DNA from: Streptomyces tropicalis
GTDB taxonomy: Bacteria > Actinomycetota > Actinomycetes > Streptomycetales > Streptomycetaceae
NCBI RefSeq assembly: GCF_029269835.1
Contig: NZ_JARJBB010000004.1
Coordinates: forward strand, 477,534-541,533
DNA: 64,000 nucleotides
Reading direction: 5' to 3'
In this document: piece by piece, positions 20,030 through 28,984 of the stretch
Layout: every line of letters begins with the position of its first letter
Numbering within the stretch: the stretch's first letter is position 1
Notes under the pieces: model-generated
Databases searched by the model: none
The model's input: only the letters and a program-made list of their open reading frames with translations
Told to the model about the DNA's origin: nothing
Position numbers and translations under genes: made by a program

Positions 20030-21442
20030 TCAGCCGCCCTCGGACGGGTGGACCACCGTCCACTCCTGGTCGTCGGAGGCGGAGCAGTCGAAGAGGGTGA
20101 GGTCGGTGCCGTCGCCTCCGGTGCTGTAGCCCGCCACGTCGAGGCACTTGTTGTCGCTGGCGTAGTTGCGGATCCAGTAGGCGCCGCTCTGCTGCCGGTC
20201 CATCCACCACAGTTGGTTGTCGGCCGTGGTGCCGTCGCAGGTGAACTCGGTGATCGGGGTCCTGACCGGCTGGGCGCCGTAGTCCGGGAGGTCCATGCAG
20301 AGCCCGTCCTTGACGTTCCGGATCTGGAACAGGGGCCGGCCGCCGGGGCCCAGTTTCGGGTACTTCACCTCGAGGTTCCACCGCTGGTTGTCGCGGGTGG
20401 TCTCGTCGCAGGTGTACTCCTGCACCGGGCCGTTGAGCGTGCCCTTGTCGTAGCCCGGGACGTCGGCGCACTTCCTGGTCGTGGTGTCGCGCAGCAGGAC
20501 GCCGGTCGCGGGGACCACGGGCTTCGGGCCCCGGTGTCCGCCGCCGTTCCCACGGCCCTCGCCGCTGCCGCCGTCGCCGCCGGAGGACGCGGCGGGTTGC
20601 GGGGCCGGGGCGGAGGGCTGGGGGGCGGGGGACAGCACCGGCGCGGGCGAGGTGGGCGCGCCGAGGGGGCCGGAGGCCGCGAGCTTCTCGGTGGCGCCGC
20701 TGTTCACGGTCGGCCGGTAGGTCAGCCAGATCATCACGAAGGCGACGGCGAGGGCGGCCGCGGCGCCGAGCAGGCCGGCCAGCCAGCGGGGCAGGAACCC
20801 GCGCTGCACGTAGGTGCCCTCGACCGGCAGGGCGGCCGTCCCGGACCGCTGCACGGCGAGGGTGTACGGGCGCTCCTGCCGGGGCCCGAACCAGATGATC
20901 CGCCGGGGCTTCAGCGTGGTCCGGACGAACGCGGCCCGGCCCGGCTCGATCTGCACGCTGCCCGGACGGACGTCGTACGTCAGGTGGTCGCCGTTGTCGC
21001 TGCCCGCCACCGAGGCGGTGACCCGGGTGTTGCCGAGGTTGTCCACGGCGAGCCGCGGCCTCCCGCGGAACCGGCCCTTCACGGTGGGCGGCACCAGCTC
21101 CGCCCGCACCTCGGTGAACGGGGTGACGGTGAGGTTGCCCTCGGGGACCGTCACCGCCTCCGGATGCTCCGTGGGCGTGATCCGCACGGCGTAGGCGTGC
21201 GGCCCCGCGGCGGCGTCCGGGGTCCGGGGCGGCGCGAAGTGGAGCTCCACGGTGCCGGTCGTCCCCGGATACAGGCGCAGGCTCGCCGGCTCCACGGTGG
21301 TCCAGGGCGCGACCGGCCCCACGGGCTCGAAACGGTATTCGTCCACCACGTCACCGGTGTTGCGCAGACGCAGCCGGACGCGGGTCGTACCGCCCGGGTC
21401 CACGGTGGCGGAGGCGGGTTCCAGGGAAGTCCACAGGCTCAC
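20030..21442 (-). CDS. Single-pass membrane protein with Ig-like and ricin-type lectin domains
   Basis: A 470-aa protein. The N-terminal half (about 1-215) is composed of two Ig-like/CARDB-style beta domains (VRLRLRNTGDVVDEYRFEP and PRLAVDNLGNTRVTASV). One transmembrane helix follows (WLAGLLGAAAALAVAFVMIWLTY, about 228-250). Then comes a Pro/Ser/Gly-rich linker (about 255-325) and a C-terminal beta-trefoil of the ricin B type (about 325-470) with QRWN, NQLWW and DDQEW repeats that bind galactose-type sugars in relatives. The topology suggests a cytoplasmic N-domain and an external lectin. No catalytic domain is present. A role in wall or polysaccharide binding is inference. Confidence 0.78.
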   Translation of the reverse strand: MSLWTSLEPASATVDPGGTTRVRLRLRNTGDVVDEYRFEPVGPVAPWTTVEPASLRLYPGTTGTVELHFAPPRTPDAAAGPHAYAVRITPTEHPEAVTVPEGNLTVTPFTEVRAELVPPTVKGRFRGRPRLAVDNLGNTRVTASVAGSDNGDHLTYDVRPGSVQIEPGRAAFVRTTLKPRRIIWFGPRQERPYTLAVQRSGTAALPVEGTYVQRGFLPRWLAGLLGAAAALAVAFVMIWLTYRPTVNSGATEKLAASGPLGAPTSPAPVLSPAPQPSAPAPQPAASSGGDGGSGEGRGNGGGHRGPKPVVPATGVLLRDTTTRKCADVPGYDKGTLNGPVQEYTCDETTRDNQRWNLEVKYPKLGPGGRPLFQIRNVKDGLCMDLPDYGAQPVRTPITEFTCDGTTADNQLWWMDRQQSGAYWIRNYASDNKCLDVAGYSTGGDGTDLTLFDCSASDDQEWTVVHPSEGG

Positions 21443-21550
21443 GCAGGGACGCTAACGGCGTGTACCCGGGCGTGTCAGGAGTCCCCCGGGCAGGGACGCT
21501 GCCCGAAAGGGCCGGATGTGCGGGCGGCACCGGGGCACCGCCCGCGAAGG

Positions 21551-21574
21551 GCCCGGACCCGCGCGGGTCCGGGC
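21551..21574. terminator. Perfect 24-bp palindrome
   Basis: GCCCGGACCCGC followed by its exact complement, 27 bases beyond the stop of the minus-strand DUF6131 gene. It is likely that gene's terminator. Confidence 0.6.
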
Positions 21575-21601
21575 AGTTCCTCTAGGGGGTGGATGCCTCG
21601 G

Positions 21602-21757
21602 TCACCAGTAGTGGCGACGCCCGGCGACCGCGTGGCCCATGGACCCGAGGATCCACAGGACCGCACCGACCACGGCCAGGATGATGCCGATGGTCCACAG
21701 GATGGAGATGCCGGTGACGAAGCCGACGACGAGCAGAATGATGCCGAGGACGATCAT
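21602..21757 (-). CDS. DUF6131-like small hydrophobic membrane protein (51 aa)
   Basis: A 51-aa protein made of two closely spaced hydrophobic helices (MIVLGIILLVVGFVTGI and LWTIGIILAVVGAVLWILG) with a short basic tail GRRHYW. It matches the compact two-helix proteins annotated DUF6131 in Streptomyces, of unknown role. ATG at 21757 follows AGGAGG by six bases, which fixes the start. It is monocistronic with a strong hairpin behind it. Confidence 0.85.
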   Translation of the reverse strand: MIVLGIILLVVGFVTGISILWTIGIILAVVGAVLWILGSMGHAVAGRRHYW

Positions 21758-22109
21758 GGCCGCCTCCTGTAGCAGTAGTCCGTCACCCACCGTCTACCCC
21801 GAGACGGCGCGAATGGTCCTACGGGTTTTCCGGAATTCCCCTTCCGCTCCGGACACCGCTGCCGGGCGGACGCACGGAGGTCCGCCCGGGTCCGCCTCCC
21901 CACGTCCTCCCCCGCATCCCCCTCGCGCCTCCCGGCCGGCTTCGTACGATGGATCCCGGTCCCGTCGGCCCCTCGCACTGCCGTGCCGTGCGGTGACGGC
22001 ACGCAACCGCCACACCGGCCGTGGCGTGGCCCTCCGTCCTTCGGGTACTGCGTCAGAAGGAAGGGTGCGTTCTGCCCCGTGCCTGCGGTTTACTGAAAGT
22101 GACAAGCTC

Positions 22110-22598
22110 GTGACCCACCAAGGCGATTCCGGCGACGATCCGGCCCTCCGGCCGGAGGACGGCGCGGAGGCCGTCGCGTTGGACATCGCCGAGGCCGTGG
22201 GCGGCATGGCGGGCCTGTGGACGATGGCGGCGCAGGAGGCGTCGCTGCGGCCGTCCTTCCAGCAGCTACGGGCCCTGCGCGCCCTCGCGGCCGATCCCGG
22301 GCTGAACCTCACCACGCTGGCCGACCGGCTGGACACGGGCCCGCCGACGGCGAGCCGGCTGTGCGACCGGCTGGAGGCGGCGGGTCTGCTGGAGCGTGCG
22401 GCGCACCCCCACAACCGGCGCGAGGTGCGACTCGGTCTCACCGCCCAGGGGCGCCGTGTCCTCGCCGAGGTGGCGGGCATCCGGGCGCGCGCCCTGGCCG
22501 ACGTGCTGCGGACGATGGACCCGGCCGACCGCGCTGCCCTGCAGCAGGGGATGAGGGCGTTCCGCGCGGGCCAGGAAGCGGCCCCGCCGCGGCGCTGA
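22110..22598 (+). CDS. MarR-family regulator, copy 1
   Basis: A 162-aa winged-helix regulator. The core is LRPSFQQLRALRALA, then LNLTTLADRLDTGPPTASRLCDRLEAAGLLERAAHPHNRREVRLGLT, giving recognition helix and wing with the conserved D/N-R-R-E motif. It is paralogous to the MarR at 25.3 kb (both share TASRLCDRL or TSRLCDRL and REVRL). GTG at 22110 is in frame, with a weak AAGTGA upstream. The gene is convergent with a SpoIIE phosphatase gene. The pairing of a MarR with this kind of phosphatase occurs twice in this window. Confidence 0.85.
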   Translation: MTHQGDSGDDPALRPEDGAEAVALDIAEAVGGMAGLWTMAAQEASLRPSFQQLRALRALAADPGLNLTTLADRLDTGPPTASRLCDRLEAAGLLERAAHPHNRREVRLGLTAQGRRVLAEVAGIRARALADVLRTMDPADRAALQQGMRAFRAGQEAAPPRR

Positions 22599-22673
22599 CC
22601 GGCGGGCGGCCGCGGCGCCGGTCGGCCGGCGGGAAACGGCCGGGGCGGCCCTCGGGCGGGACGGAGGGGCCGG

Positions 22674-23858
22674 TCAGGACGTCCCGTCGCGCCCCCGCCA
22701 GTCCAGGCAGATCACGGCGGCGTCGGCGCCCAACTCCGCACTGCCGAAGTGCTCGACCAGGCCCGCGACCACGGCTCGCGCGGCCTCGTGCGGCGGCATC
22801 GGCGTGGCGGCGGTGATGGTCTGGCGCAGCGCGCGCTCCCCGAACAGCCCGCCGTCCGCGGCGCGGGCGCCGTGCACCCCGGTGCTGACCGCGATCAGCC
22901 GGTCGCCCGGCTCCACGCGGAAGGACTGCTCCACGTACTGGGTCTCCTCGAACATGCCGAGCGGGAGCTGCGCCTCCAGTTCGACCTGCTCGATCGTGGC
23001 GCCGTGCTGCCGGTACAGCTGAGGGGAGCCCGCGTCGACGGCCTGTACGGCCCCGGTGTCCAGATCGAAGCGCAGCAGCAGGGTCGAGGCGTAGGACTTG
23101 CCGCCGTACTGCGCGTAGACGGCCTGGTCGGCGAGGGCGGCCTGGTCGGCCAGGGAGATGCCGGCGCGGCGGGCGTTGCGCAGGGCGCCGACGGCGAGGC
23201 TGGTCAGCAGGGAGGCGTCGATGCCCTGGCCCATGCCGTCGGTCATGGTGAGCGTGAGGTGGTCCGCGTCCGAGGACCAGTCGAAGTTGTCGCCGCCGAT
23301 GGCGTAGGCGGGCTCCAGGTGGGCCCCGAGGGCGTACTCGGGGCGGGCGCAGCCCCGGCCGGGCAGGAGCTGCCACTGCATCTCCGCGGCGAGGGTCAGC
23401 CGGCGCGTCCGGCGGGCCAGGAGGAACAGGTCGGTGTCGCGGCCCGCCGTGACGATCTCGTGGCCCAGCGCGGTGGCCACGTCGGCCAGACCGAGCACGG
23501 TGACCGGGTCGGTGCCGCCGGCGGGCATCCGCACCGACAGCACGCCGAGGCGGTCCCCGCGGACCGTGAGGGGCAGGTGGACCCGGGTGACCGAGGGGTC
23601 GTCGGTGATCTCGACGACCGGTGTCTGGGTGGTGAAGGCCCGGCCCACGGGACCCTCCAGGGCCGGGACCGGCGGGCCGGTGTGCGGCAGGTGGGTCACC
23701 GGCTGCAGCACGCTCAGGCCGTAGTCCGCCATGAGGAGGGTGACCTCGTCGGCGCCGAACCGCGCGGCGACCAGCCGCTGCGCGGTGGCGACCAGCTCGT
23801 GCGGCGGCGCCGTCCGCAGCAGCTTCTCGGTACCGGGGTCCGGTTCGGAGGCCTTCAT
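22674..23858 (-). CDS. SpoIIE/PP2C phosphatase with GAF-like N-domain, copy A
   Basis: A 394-aa soluble phosphatase. The N-terminal part (about 15-165) resembles a GAF domain; the linker AEMQWQLLPGRG precedes the SpoIIE catalytic domain (about 190-390). Metal-site residues are intact: IGGDNFDW, TMTDGMGQGIDASLL (the Asp codon is 23240-23238) and the final GADAAVICLDW. It should dephosphorylate an anti-sigma antagonist or similar serine-phosphoprotein, target unknown. ATG at 23858 was chosen because GAGAGGGTGG lies at the right distance. The gene after it on the same strand order (23953-25149) is its closest relative. Confidence 0.88.
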   Translation of the reverse strand: MKASEPDPGTEKLLRTAPPHELVATAQRLVAARFGADEVTLLMADYGLSVLQPVTHLPHTGPPVPALEGPVGRAFTTQTPVVEITDDPSVTRVHLPLTVRGDRLGVLSVRMPAGGTDPVTVLGLADVATALGHEIVTAGRDTDLFLLARRTRRLTLAAEMQWQLLPGRGCARPEYALGAHLEPAYAIGGDNFDWSSDADHLTLTMTDGMGQGIDASLLTSLAVGALRNARRAGISLADQAALADQAVYAQYGGKSYASTLLLRFDLDTGAVQAVDAGSPQLYRQHGATIEQVELEAQLPLGMFEETQYVEQSFRVEPGDRLIAVSTGVHGARAADGGLFGERALRQTITAATPMPPHEAARAVVAGLVEHFGSAELGADAAVICLDWRGRDGTS

Positions 23859-23952
23859 GCTGTCCACCCTCTCGCCTCGTGCTCTCCACGCTATCGCGGG
23901 CCGCCGTCGGCCCGGTCCGCCCACCCCCGTCCGGCCACCGGACCGGGCCGGG

Positions 23953-25149
23953 TCAGCGCCCGTGCCAGTCCAGGCAGACCACCAGCGCGTCGTCGTCCGC
24001 GGCGGGCCTGCCGCGGTGCCCGCCGAGTTCGCGCAGGATGGCCCGCGGCACCTCGGCGGCGGGCAGCAGCCGTGTCGCCAGGATGGCGCGGGACAGGGCC
24101 GCCTCGCCGTACGCCTCGCCCTCGGGAGAGGAGACGGAGTGGACGCCGTCGCTGACGAAGACCAGGCGGTCGCCCGGCTCGGCCCGGAACTCCTGTACCT
24201 CGTAATCGGTCTCCTCGAACATGCCGAGCGGCAACTGGGCATCGAACGTGACGCGTTGCACGGAGCCGCGGCGCAGCCGCAGCAGCCGGGGCGAGCCGGC
24301 GTCCACGACCTTGGCGCGGCCGGTGGCGAGTTCGAAGTCGAACATGAGCACCGACAGATAACTCCGCCCGCGGTAGTGGGCGTAGACCGCCTGGTCCGCG
24401 AGGGCGGCCTGGTCGTCGATGCCGATGCCGGCCCGGCGGGCGTTGCGCAGCGCGTTGACCGCCAGGTTCGTCAGCAGGGACGCGTCTATGCCCTCCCCCA
24501 TGCCGTTGCTGACGTAGAGCACCAGCCGTTCCGCGTCCGCGGACCAGTCGAAGTTGTCGCCGAAGATCGTGTAGGCGGGCTCCAACTGGGCCCCCAGGTC
24601 GAACTCGGGCCGGGAGCAGGAGCGGCCGGGGAGCAACTGCCACTGCATCTCGGCGGCCAGCGTCAGCCGCTCCTTGCGCCGGGCCCGGAGATACAGGTCG
24701 GTGTCGCGCTCGGCCACGACCACCTCGTGCCCGAGCACCTCGGCGATGTCGGCGAGTTCCGCCAGGCAGCCGGGCGGCCGGTCCCGGTCAGCCAGGGCCA
24801 CCGAGAGCACGCCCAGCCGGTCCCCGCGCACGGTGACGGGCAGATGGACGCGGGCCCGCCCGCCCGGGAGCGTCTCCACGACGGGCTCCTGGGCGCCGAA
24901 GGCCCGGCCCGCCGGGCTGCCGTGCACCGGCACGGGCGCGCGGGTGCACGGCGGCGCCGGCACCGGCTGGAGGACCGTCAGCCCGTAGTCGGCCAGGAGG
25001 AGCTCGACAGAGTCCGCCCCGTACTGCTCGCCGAGCACGCGGCGTACGGCGTCGAGCAGTTGGTGGGGCGCCGCCTTGCGCAGGGCGCGCTCGGCGGTCA
25101 CGAATCTGTTCACGATGGTAAATACACCAATCCTTCGCGGGACCTTCAT
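23953..25149 (-). CDS. SpoIIE/PP2C phosphatase, copy B, with altered metal site
   Basis: A 398-aa sister of copy A with the same GAF-like plus SpoIIE layout and shared stretches such as AEMQWQLLPGRSC, GEGIDASLLTNLAVNALRNARRAGI and LPLGMFEETDY. The key difference is the second metal motif, which reads YVSNGMGEG instead of MTDGMGQG: the Asp is Asn (codon 24507-24505). In SpoIIE-type phosphatases this Asp binds catalytic manganese, so activity may be lost or weakened; the first (FGDNFDW) and last (DDDALVVCL) sites remain. ATG at 25149 gives a start matching copy A; an in-frame ATG at 25212 also exists. It diverges from MarR copy 2 across about 110 bases. Confidence 0.85.
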   Translation of the reverse strand: MKVPRRIGVFTIVNRFVTAERALRKAAPHQLLDAVRRVLGEQYGADSVELLLADYGLTVLQPVPAPPCTRAPVPVHGSPAGRAFGAQEPVVETLPGGRARVHLPVTVRGDRLGVLSVALADRDRPPGCLAELADIAEVLGHEVVVAERDTDLYLRARRKERLTLAAEMQWQLLPGRSCSRPEFDLGAQLEPAYTIFGDNFDWSADAERLVLYVSNGMGEGIDASLLTNLAVNALRNARRAGIGIDDQAALADQAVYAHYRGRSYLSVLMFDFELATGRAKVVDAGSPRLLRLRRGSVQRVTFDAQLPLGMFEETDYEVQEFRAEPGDRLVFVSDGVHSVSSPEGEAYGEAALSRAILATRLLPAAEVPRAILRELGGHRGRPAADDDALVVCLDWHGR

Positions 25150-25261
25150 CGGTCCCACATGCGCGGCGGTGCCGTCCTGGCGGCCCACCGGGTCCACGGG
25201 CTCAGGCGTCACCGGCGCCGACGCCTAGTACGCTGACGGCCATACCGGTGCCTGCGAGAGT

Positions 25262-25747
25262 GTGACTGTGACTTCCTTCCGCCCCCGTCCAGAGCCCGAC
25301 GAGGTCGCCCGCGTGACCTCCACGGCCGCGGAGTTGCTCGAAGTCCTGTGGGGGCGGGCCTCGACCGCGCCCGCCTCCGTGTCCCAGCTGCGCGTGCTGC
25401 TGATCCTCGAACACCACGAGGGCATCAACCTGCGCACCCTCGCCGACTCCCTCGCGTCCACCCCGCCCTCGACCAGCCGCCTGTGCGACCGCCTGCAGGC
25501 CGCCGGCTTCGTCGAACGGGTCGTCAGCCCCTCCGACCGGCGCGAGGTGCGGCTGTGCCTGAGCGGCCGCGGCCACGCCTTCCTCGCCGACCTGCGGACG
25601 CGCCGGGAGACGGCGCTGGGCGTCGTGCTCGACCAGATGTCCGCCGCCGACCGGAGCGCGCTGGTGCAGGGCCTGGAGGCATTCTGTGCCGCGGCGGCCA
25701 CACGGATATACGACGAGTCGCAGGCATCCGGCAGCCGGACCGCCTGA
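25262..25747 (+). CDS. MarR-family regulator, copy 2
   Basis: A 161-aa winged-helix regulator: VSQLRVLLILEHHEGINLRTLADSLAS, TPPSTSRLCDRLQAAGFVERV, then SDRREVRLCLSGRGHAFL. It is paralogous to MarR copy 1. It is divergent from phosphatase copy B, so it plausibly controls that gene and itself from the shared 25150-25261 region, and possibly the downstream phosphatase/kinase operon whose leader carries an inverted repeat. Start GTG at 25262 (or the GTG two codons later). Confidence 0.85.
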   Translation: MTVTSFRPRPEPDEVARVTSTAAELLEVLWGRASTAPASVSQLRVLLILEHHEGINLRTLADSLASTPPSTSRLCDRLQAAGFVERVVSPSDRREVRLCLSGRGHAFLADLRTRRETALGVVLDQMSAADRSALVQGLEAFCAAAATRIYDESQASGSRTA

Positions 25748-25879
25748 GCGGTCCCTCGCGGTGCCGGGGTCTGCGCGCTGTGCCGCCTGCCGGCGCACGG
25801 AGCAGCCTCCGCCCACCGGAACATCCCACATCCTCTCCGTGCACGTCTGACACGGTTACTTTGTTGCCTCACGGCTATA

Positions 25880-25895
25880 GTTGTCAAACGACAAC
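25880..25895. promoter_or_regulatory. Operator-like inverted repeat at a TATAGT promoter element
   Basis: GTTGTC-AAAC-GACAAC is a perfect 6-4-6 inverted repeat that begins inside a TATAGT (25876-25881, possible -10 box). It lies between MarR copy 2 and the response regulator-phosphatase gene at 26097. The position suits a dimeric repressor, MarR copy 2 being the nearest candidate. Confidence 0.5.
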
Positions 25896-26096
25896 AGTTG
25901 CTGCGGTCCGCCGTACGGGCGCCGCACGGCCCCGCGGTGCGGGGCCGGAGCCGGCCCGCGTCCCCACCCGGTCCCGGCCGGGGCCCGCAGACGGCACGCG
26001 CGCCGCCGACCGGGCGACGGCGTGGGTATGCTCTCGACCGTTGCCCGCCGGCAAGGGTCGAGCGGCAGCCGGAGCGCGGGGCGGGGAGGGCGGGTC

Positions 26097-27317
26097 ATGG
26101 TGGCGTCGCAGCCGAGGGCTGCCGACCTGTCCTCGGCGCAGGGCGGGGCCGAGGGGGCATGGGCGTGGTGGGAGCCCTCCGTCCTGCTGGTGGAGGACGA
26201 TCCGGGCGACGCCCTGCTGGTGGAGGAGCTCGTCGACGACAGCGCCCTCAAGATGCGCCTGCGCTGGGTGCGCTCGATGGCCGAGGCCCGCGAGGTGCTC
26301 GCCACCGAGGTGCCCGACTGCGTCCTGCTCGACCTCCACCTGCCGGATGCACAGGGGGTCGAGGCCGTCTCGCAGGTCCAGGACGGGGCCGACCAGGTCG
26401 CGGTCGTGGTGCTCACCGGGCTCGCCGAGGAGCGGACCGGGCTCGCCGCCGTCGCCGCCGGAGCCCAGGACTACCTCGTCAAGGGCCGGGTGGAACCCGA
26501 GCTGTTCGGGCGGGCCGTGCGGTACGCCATCCAGCGCAAGCAGGCCGAGCAGGCCGCCGTCGCCCTCCAGGCCAGTCAGATGCAGGCCCAGGAGAACGCC
26601 CGTCTGGAACGCGGCCTGCTGCCCCGCCCGCTGCTGCGCGGCGACGGGGTGCAGGCGGTGGCCCGCTACCGCCCCGGACGCGCCCAGGCGCTGCTCGGCG
26701 GCGACTTCTACGACATCGTCCAGAGCGCCGACGGCGCGGTGCACGCGGTCGTCGGCGACGTCTCCGGGCACGGCCCCGACGAGGCCGCCCTCGGCGTGGC
26801 CCTGCGGATCGCCTGGCGCACCCTGGTGCTCAGCGGCGTCACCGGCGCCCGCCAGCTGCGGCGCCTGGAGGAGATCCTGCTCGCCGAGCGGGTCCGGATC
26901 AACGTCTTCGCCACCCTCACCAGCCTCACCGTCGCCCCCGGCACCCGGCGGGTCGACCTGGTCCGCGCCGGTCACCCCGGGCTGCTGCTGCGTGCCGAGG
27001 GCGGCGTGGAGTGGGTGGAGGTGCCCGGCGGCCCCGCCCTCGGCGTCGTGCCCGGCGGGGCCTGCTGGCCCGTGGAGGAACTGACGGTGCCCACCGGCGC
27101 CTCGCTGGTGCTCTTCACCGACGGGCTGTTCGAGGGCCACGTCGGCGCCGGCCCCGAGCGGCTGGGCGAGGCCGGACTGCTGGACCTGGCACGCGAGGTC
27201 GCGGACCTGCCCGCGGAGGCGTTCGTCGACGGCCTGATCGAGCGGGCCGAGGGCCTGGCCGAGCAGCGGGGCGGCCTTGCCGACGACGTCGCCGTGCTCC
27301 ATCTGGGCTGGAACTGA
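26097..27317 (+). CDS. Response regulator fused to SpoIIE/PP2C phosphatase
   Basis: A 406-aa protein with an N-terminal receiver domain (about 25-150; VEDDPGDALLVEEL, phospho-acceptor Asp in LLDLHLPD, conserved Lys in LVKG), a helical linker with KQAEQAAVALQASQMQAQENA (coiled coil) and a SpoIIE phosphatase (about 180-405; GGDFYD, VVGDVSGHG, LADDVAVLHL). All catalytic residues are canonical. It resembles RsbU/RssB-like regulators where phosphorylation of the receiver switches phosphatase activity. ATG at 26097 follows GGGGAGGG; the frame is open upstream. The histidine kinase gene starts 17 bases downstream, so this is the first gene of a three-gene operon. Confidence 0.9.
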   Translation: MVASQPRAADLSSAQGGAEGAWAWWEPSVLLVEDDPGDALLVEELVDDSALKMRLRWVRSMAEAREVLATEVPDCVLLDLHLPDAQGVEAVSQVQDGADQVAVVVLTGLAEERTGLAAVAAGAQDYLVKGRVEPELFGRAVRYAIQRKQAEQAAVALQASQMQAQENARLERGLLPRPLLRGDGVQAVARYRPGRAQALLGGDFYDIVQSADGAVHAVVGDVSGHGPDEAALGVALRIAWRTLVLSGVTGARQLRRLEEILLAERVRINVFATLTSLTVAPGTRRVDLVRAGHPGLLLRAEGGVEWVEVPGGPALGVVPGGACWPVEELTVPTGASLVLFTDGLFEGHVGAGPERLGEAGLLDLAREVADLPAEAFVDGLIERAEGLAEQRGGLADDVAVLHLGWN

Positions 27318-27334
27318 AGGGGCGGGGACGCACG

Positions 27335-28984
27335 ATGACGCGAACGGACACGGAGGACACGGTGGACAAGGGCAGGGGCCTGTCCCGATGGACGCGCCGG
27401 CTGACGGTGCAGGGCTGGTTCCACCTGGTGCTGGCGCTCACGGCGCTGCTGGTGGTGATCGGCGCCGTGGTGGGCGCGGGCCTGCTCGGCCGGACGGCCG
27501 ACGTCACCGACCGCCTGCTCCGCGGCACCCAGCCGGCGCAGGCGGAGGCGTACCGCCTCCAGGCCGCCCTGGTGAACCAGGAGACCGGCATACGCGGCTA
27601 CGCGATCGCCGCCGACCGGCAGTTCCTCACCCCCTACGCCCAGGGCAAGCGGGACGAGACGGAGTCGGCCGACCGGCTGCGCCGCCTCCTGCGCGGCCAG
27701 CCGAATCTCCTGAAGGACCTGGAGGCGGTCGAGCGCGGCGCGGCCCAGTGGCGGCACACCTACGCCGAACCGCTCGCCGCGAGCATCACCCCGGGCAGCC
27801 CCCGGACGGTCGACCGCACCAACGCCGAACGCGGCAAGAACGCCTTCGACCTCCTGCGCAGCCGGTGGACGACCCAGAACGCCGACCTGACACGGGCGGC
27901 CGCTGAAGGACAGGCGAACCTGACGCAGGTGCGCACCGTGCGCGACGTCGTCCTCAGCGCCCTGGTGGCCGCGTTCCTGCTGACCGGGGTGGCCCTCGCC
28001 CTGCTGGTACGGGTCCTGGTGGTCCGCCCGCTGGAGCGGCTGCGCTCCGCCACCCGGCAGGTGGCCGGGGGCGCCTTCACCCGCGTCATCACCGGAGGCG
28101 GACCCGCGGACCTCACCTCCGTCGCCGGGGACGTCGAGGAGATGCGGCAGCGGATCGTGGCCGAGCTGGACTCCTCCCGAGACGCCCAGCAGGCCCTGGT
28201 CCGCCAGGCCGCCGACCTCGACGCCCAGGCGGTGGAACTGCGCCGCTCCAACGCCGAACTGGAGCAGTTCGCCTACGTCGCCTCCCACGACCTGCAGGAA
28301 CCGCTGCGCAAGGTCGCCTCGTTCTGCCAGCTGCTGGAGAAGCGCTACGGCGACAGCCTGGACGACCGCGGGCGCCAGTACATCGACTTCGCCGTCGACG
28401 GCGCCAAGCGGATGCAGGTCCTCATCAACGACCTCCTGACCTTCTCCCGGGTGGGCCGGGTCAACGACGACCGGATGCCCGTCGACCTCGGCGAGGTCCT
28501 CGGCCGCTCGCTGACCAACCTGTCCGGCACGGTCGAGGAGGCCGGTGCGCGTGTCGACCGGCCCGCACGGATGCCCGGCACCGTCGGCGACCCGATGCTG
28601 CTGGGGATGCTGTGGCAGAACCTCCTCGGCAACGCCGTCAAGTTCCGCCGCCCGGACGTGCCGGCGCACATCCGCATCACCTGCGGCGACGAACCCGACG
28701 ACGACGGCATGTGGCGGCTGTGCGTCACGGACAACGGCATCGGCATCCCGGAGGAGTTCACCGAGAAGGTCTTCGTGATCTTCCAGCGGCTGCACAGCCG
28801 GGACAGCTACGGCGGCACCGGCATCGGCCTGGCGCTGTGCAAGAAGATCGTCGAGTACCACGGCGGCCGGATCTGGATCGACACCGCCCACACCGGCGGC
28901 ACCCGCTTCTGCTTCACCCTCCCGGCCGCCGCGGACGCCCCGGCCGACTCCGCCCCCCGCACCGAAGAGAAGGCCCTGACATGA
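27335..28984 (+). CDS. CHASE3-HAMP sensor histidine kinase
   Basis: A 549-aa membrane kinase. A first helix (FHLVLALTALLVVIGAVVGAGLL, about 28-50) and second (VLSALVAAFLLTGVALALLV, about 205-225) bracket an extracellular CHASE3-type helical domain with QETGIRGYAI. A HAMP domain and helical linker follow. The HisKA box is SHDLQEPLRKV (His318), and the ATPase has N (LLGNAVKF), G1 (DNGIGI) and G2 (GGTGIGLAL) boxes, all intact. The type resembles bacteriophytochrome-like kinases that pair with Rcp1-type regulators. The stop overlaps the downstream receiver gene (ATGA). It likely phosphorylates both receivers of this operon. Confidence 0.92.
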   Translation: MTRTDTEDTVDKGRGLSRWTRRLTVQGWFHLVLALTALLVVIGAVVGAGLLGRTADVTDRLLRGTQPAQAEAYRLQAALVNQETGIRGYAIAADRQFLTPYAQGKRDETESADRLRRLLRGQPNLLKDLEAVERGAAQWRHTYAEPLAASITPGSPRTVDRTNAERGKNAFDLLRSRWTTQNADLTRAAAEGQANLTQVRTVRDVVLSALVAAFLLTGVALALLVRVLVVRPLERLRSATRQVAGGAFTRVITGGGPADLTSVAGDVEEMRQRIVAELDSSRDAQQALVRQAADLDAQAVELRRSNAELEQFAYVASHDLQEPLRKVASFCQLLEKRYGDSLDDRGRQYIDFAVDGAKRMQVLINDLLTFSRVGRVNDDRMPVDLGEVLGRSLTNLSGTVEEAGARVDRPARMPGTVGDPMLLGMLWQNLLGNAVKFRRPDVPAHIRITCGDEPDDDGMWRLCVTDNGIGIPEEFTEKVFVIFQRLHSRDSYGGTGIGLALCKKIVEYHGGRIWIDTAHTGGTRFCFTLPAAADAPADSAPRTEEKALT

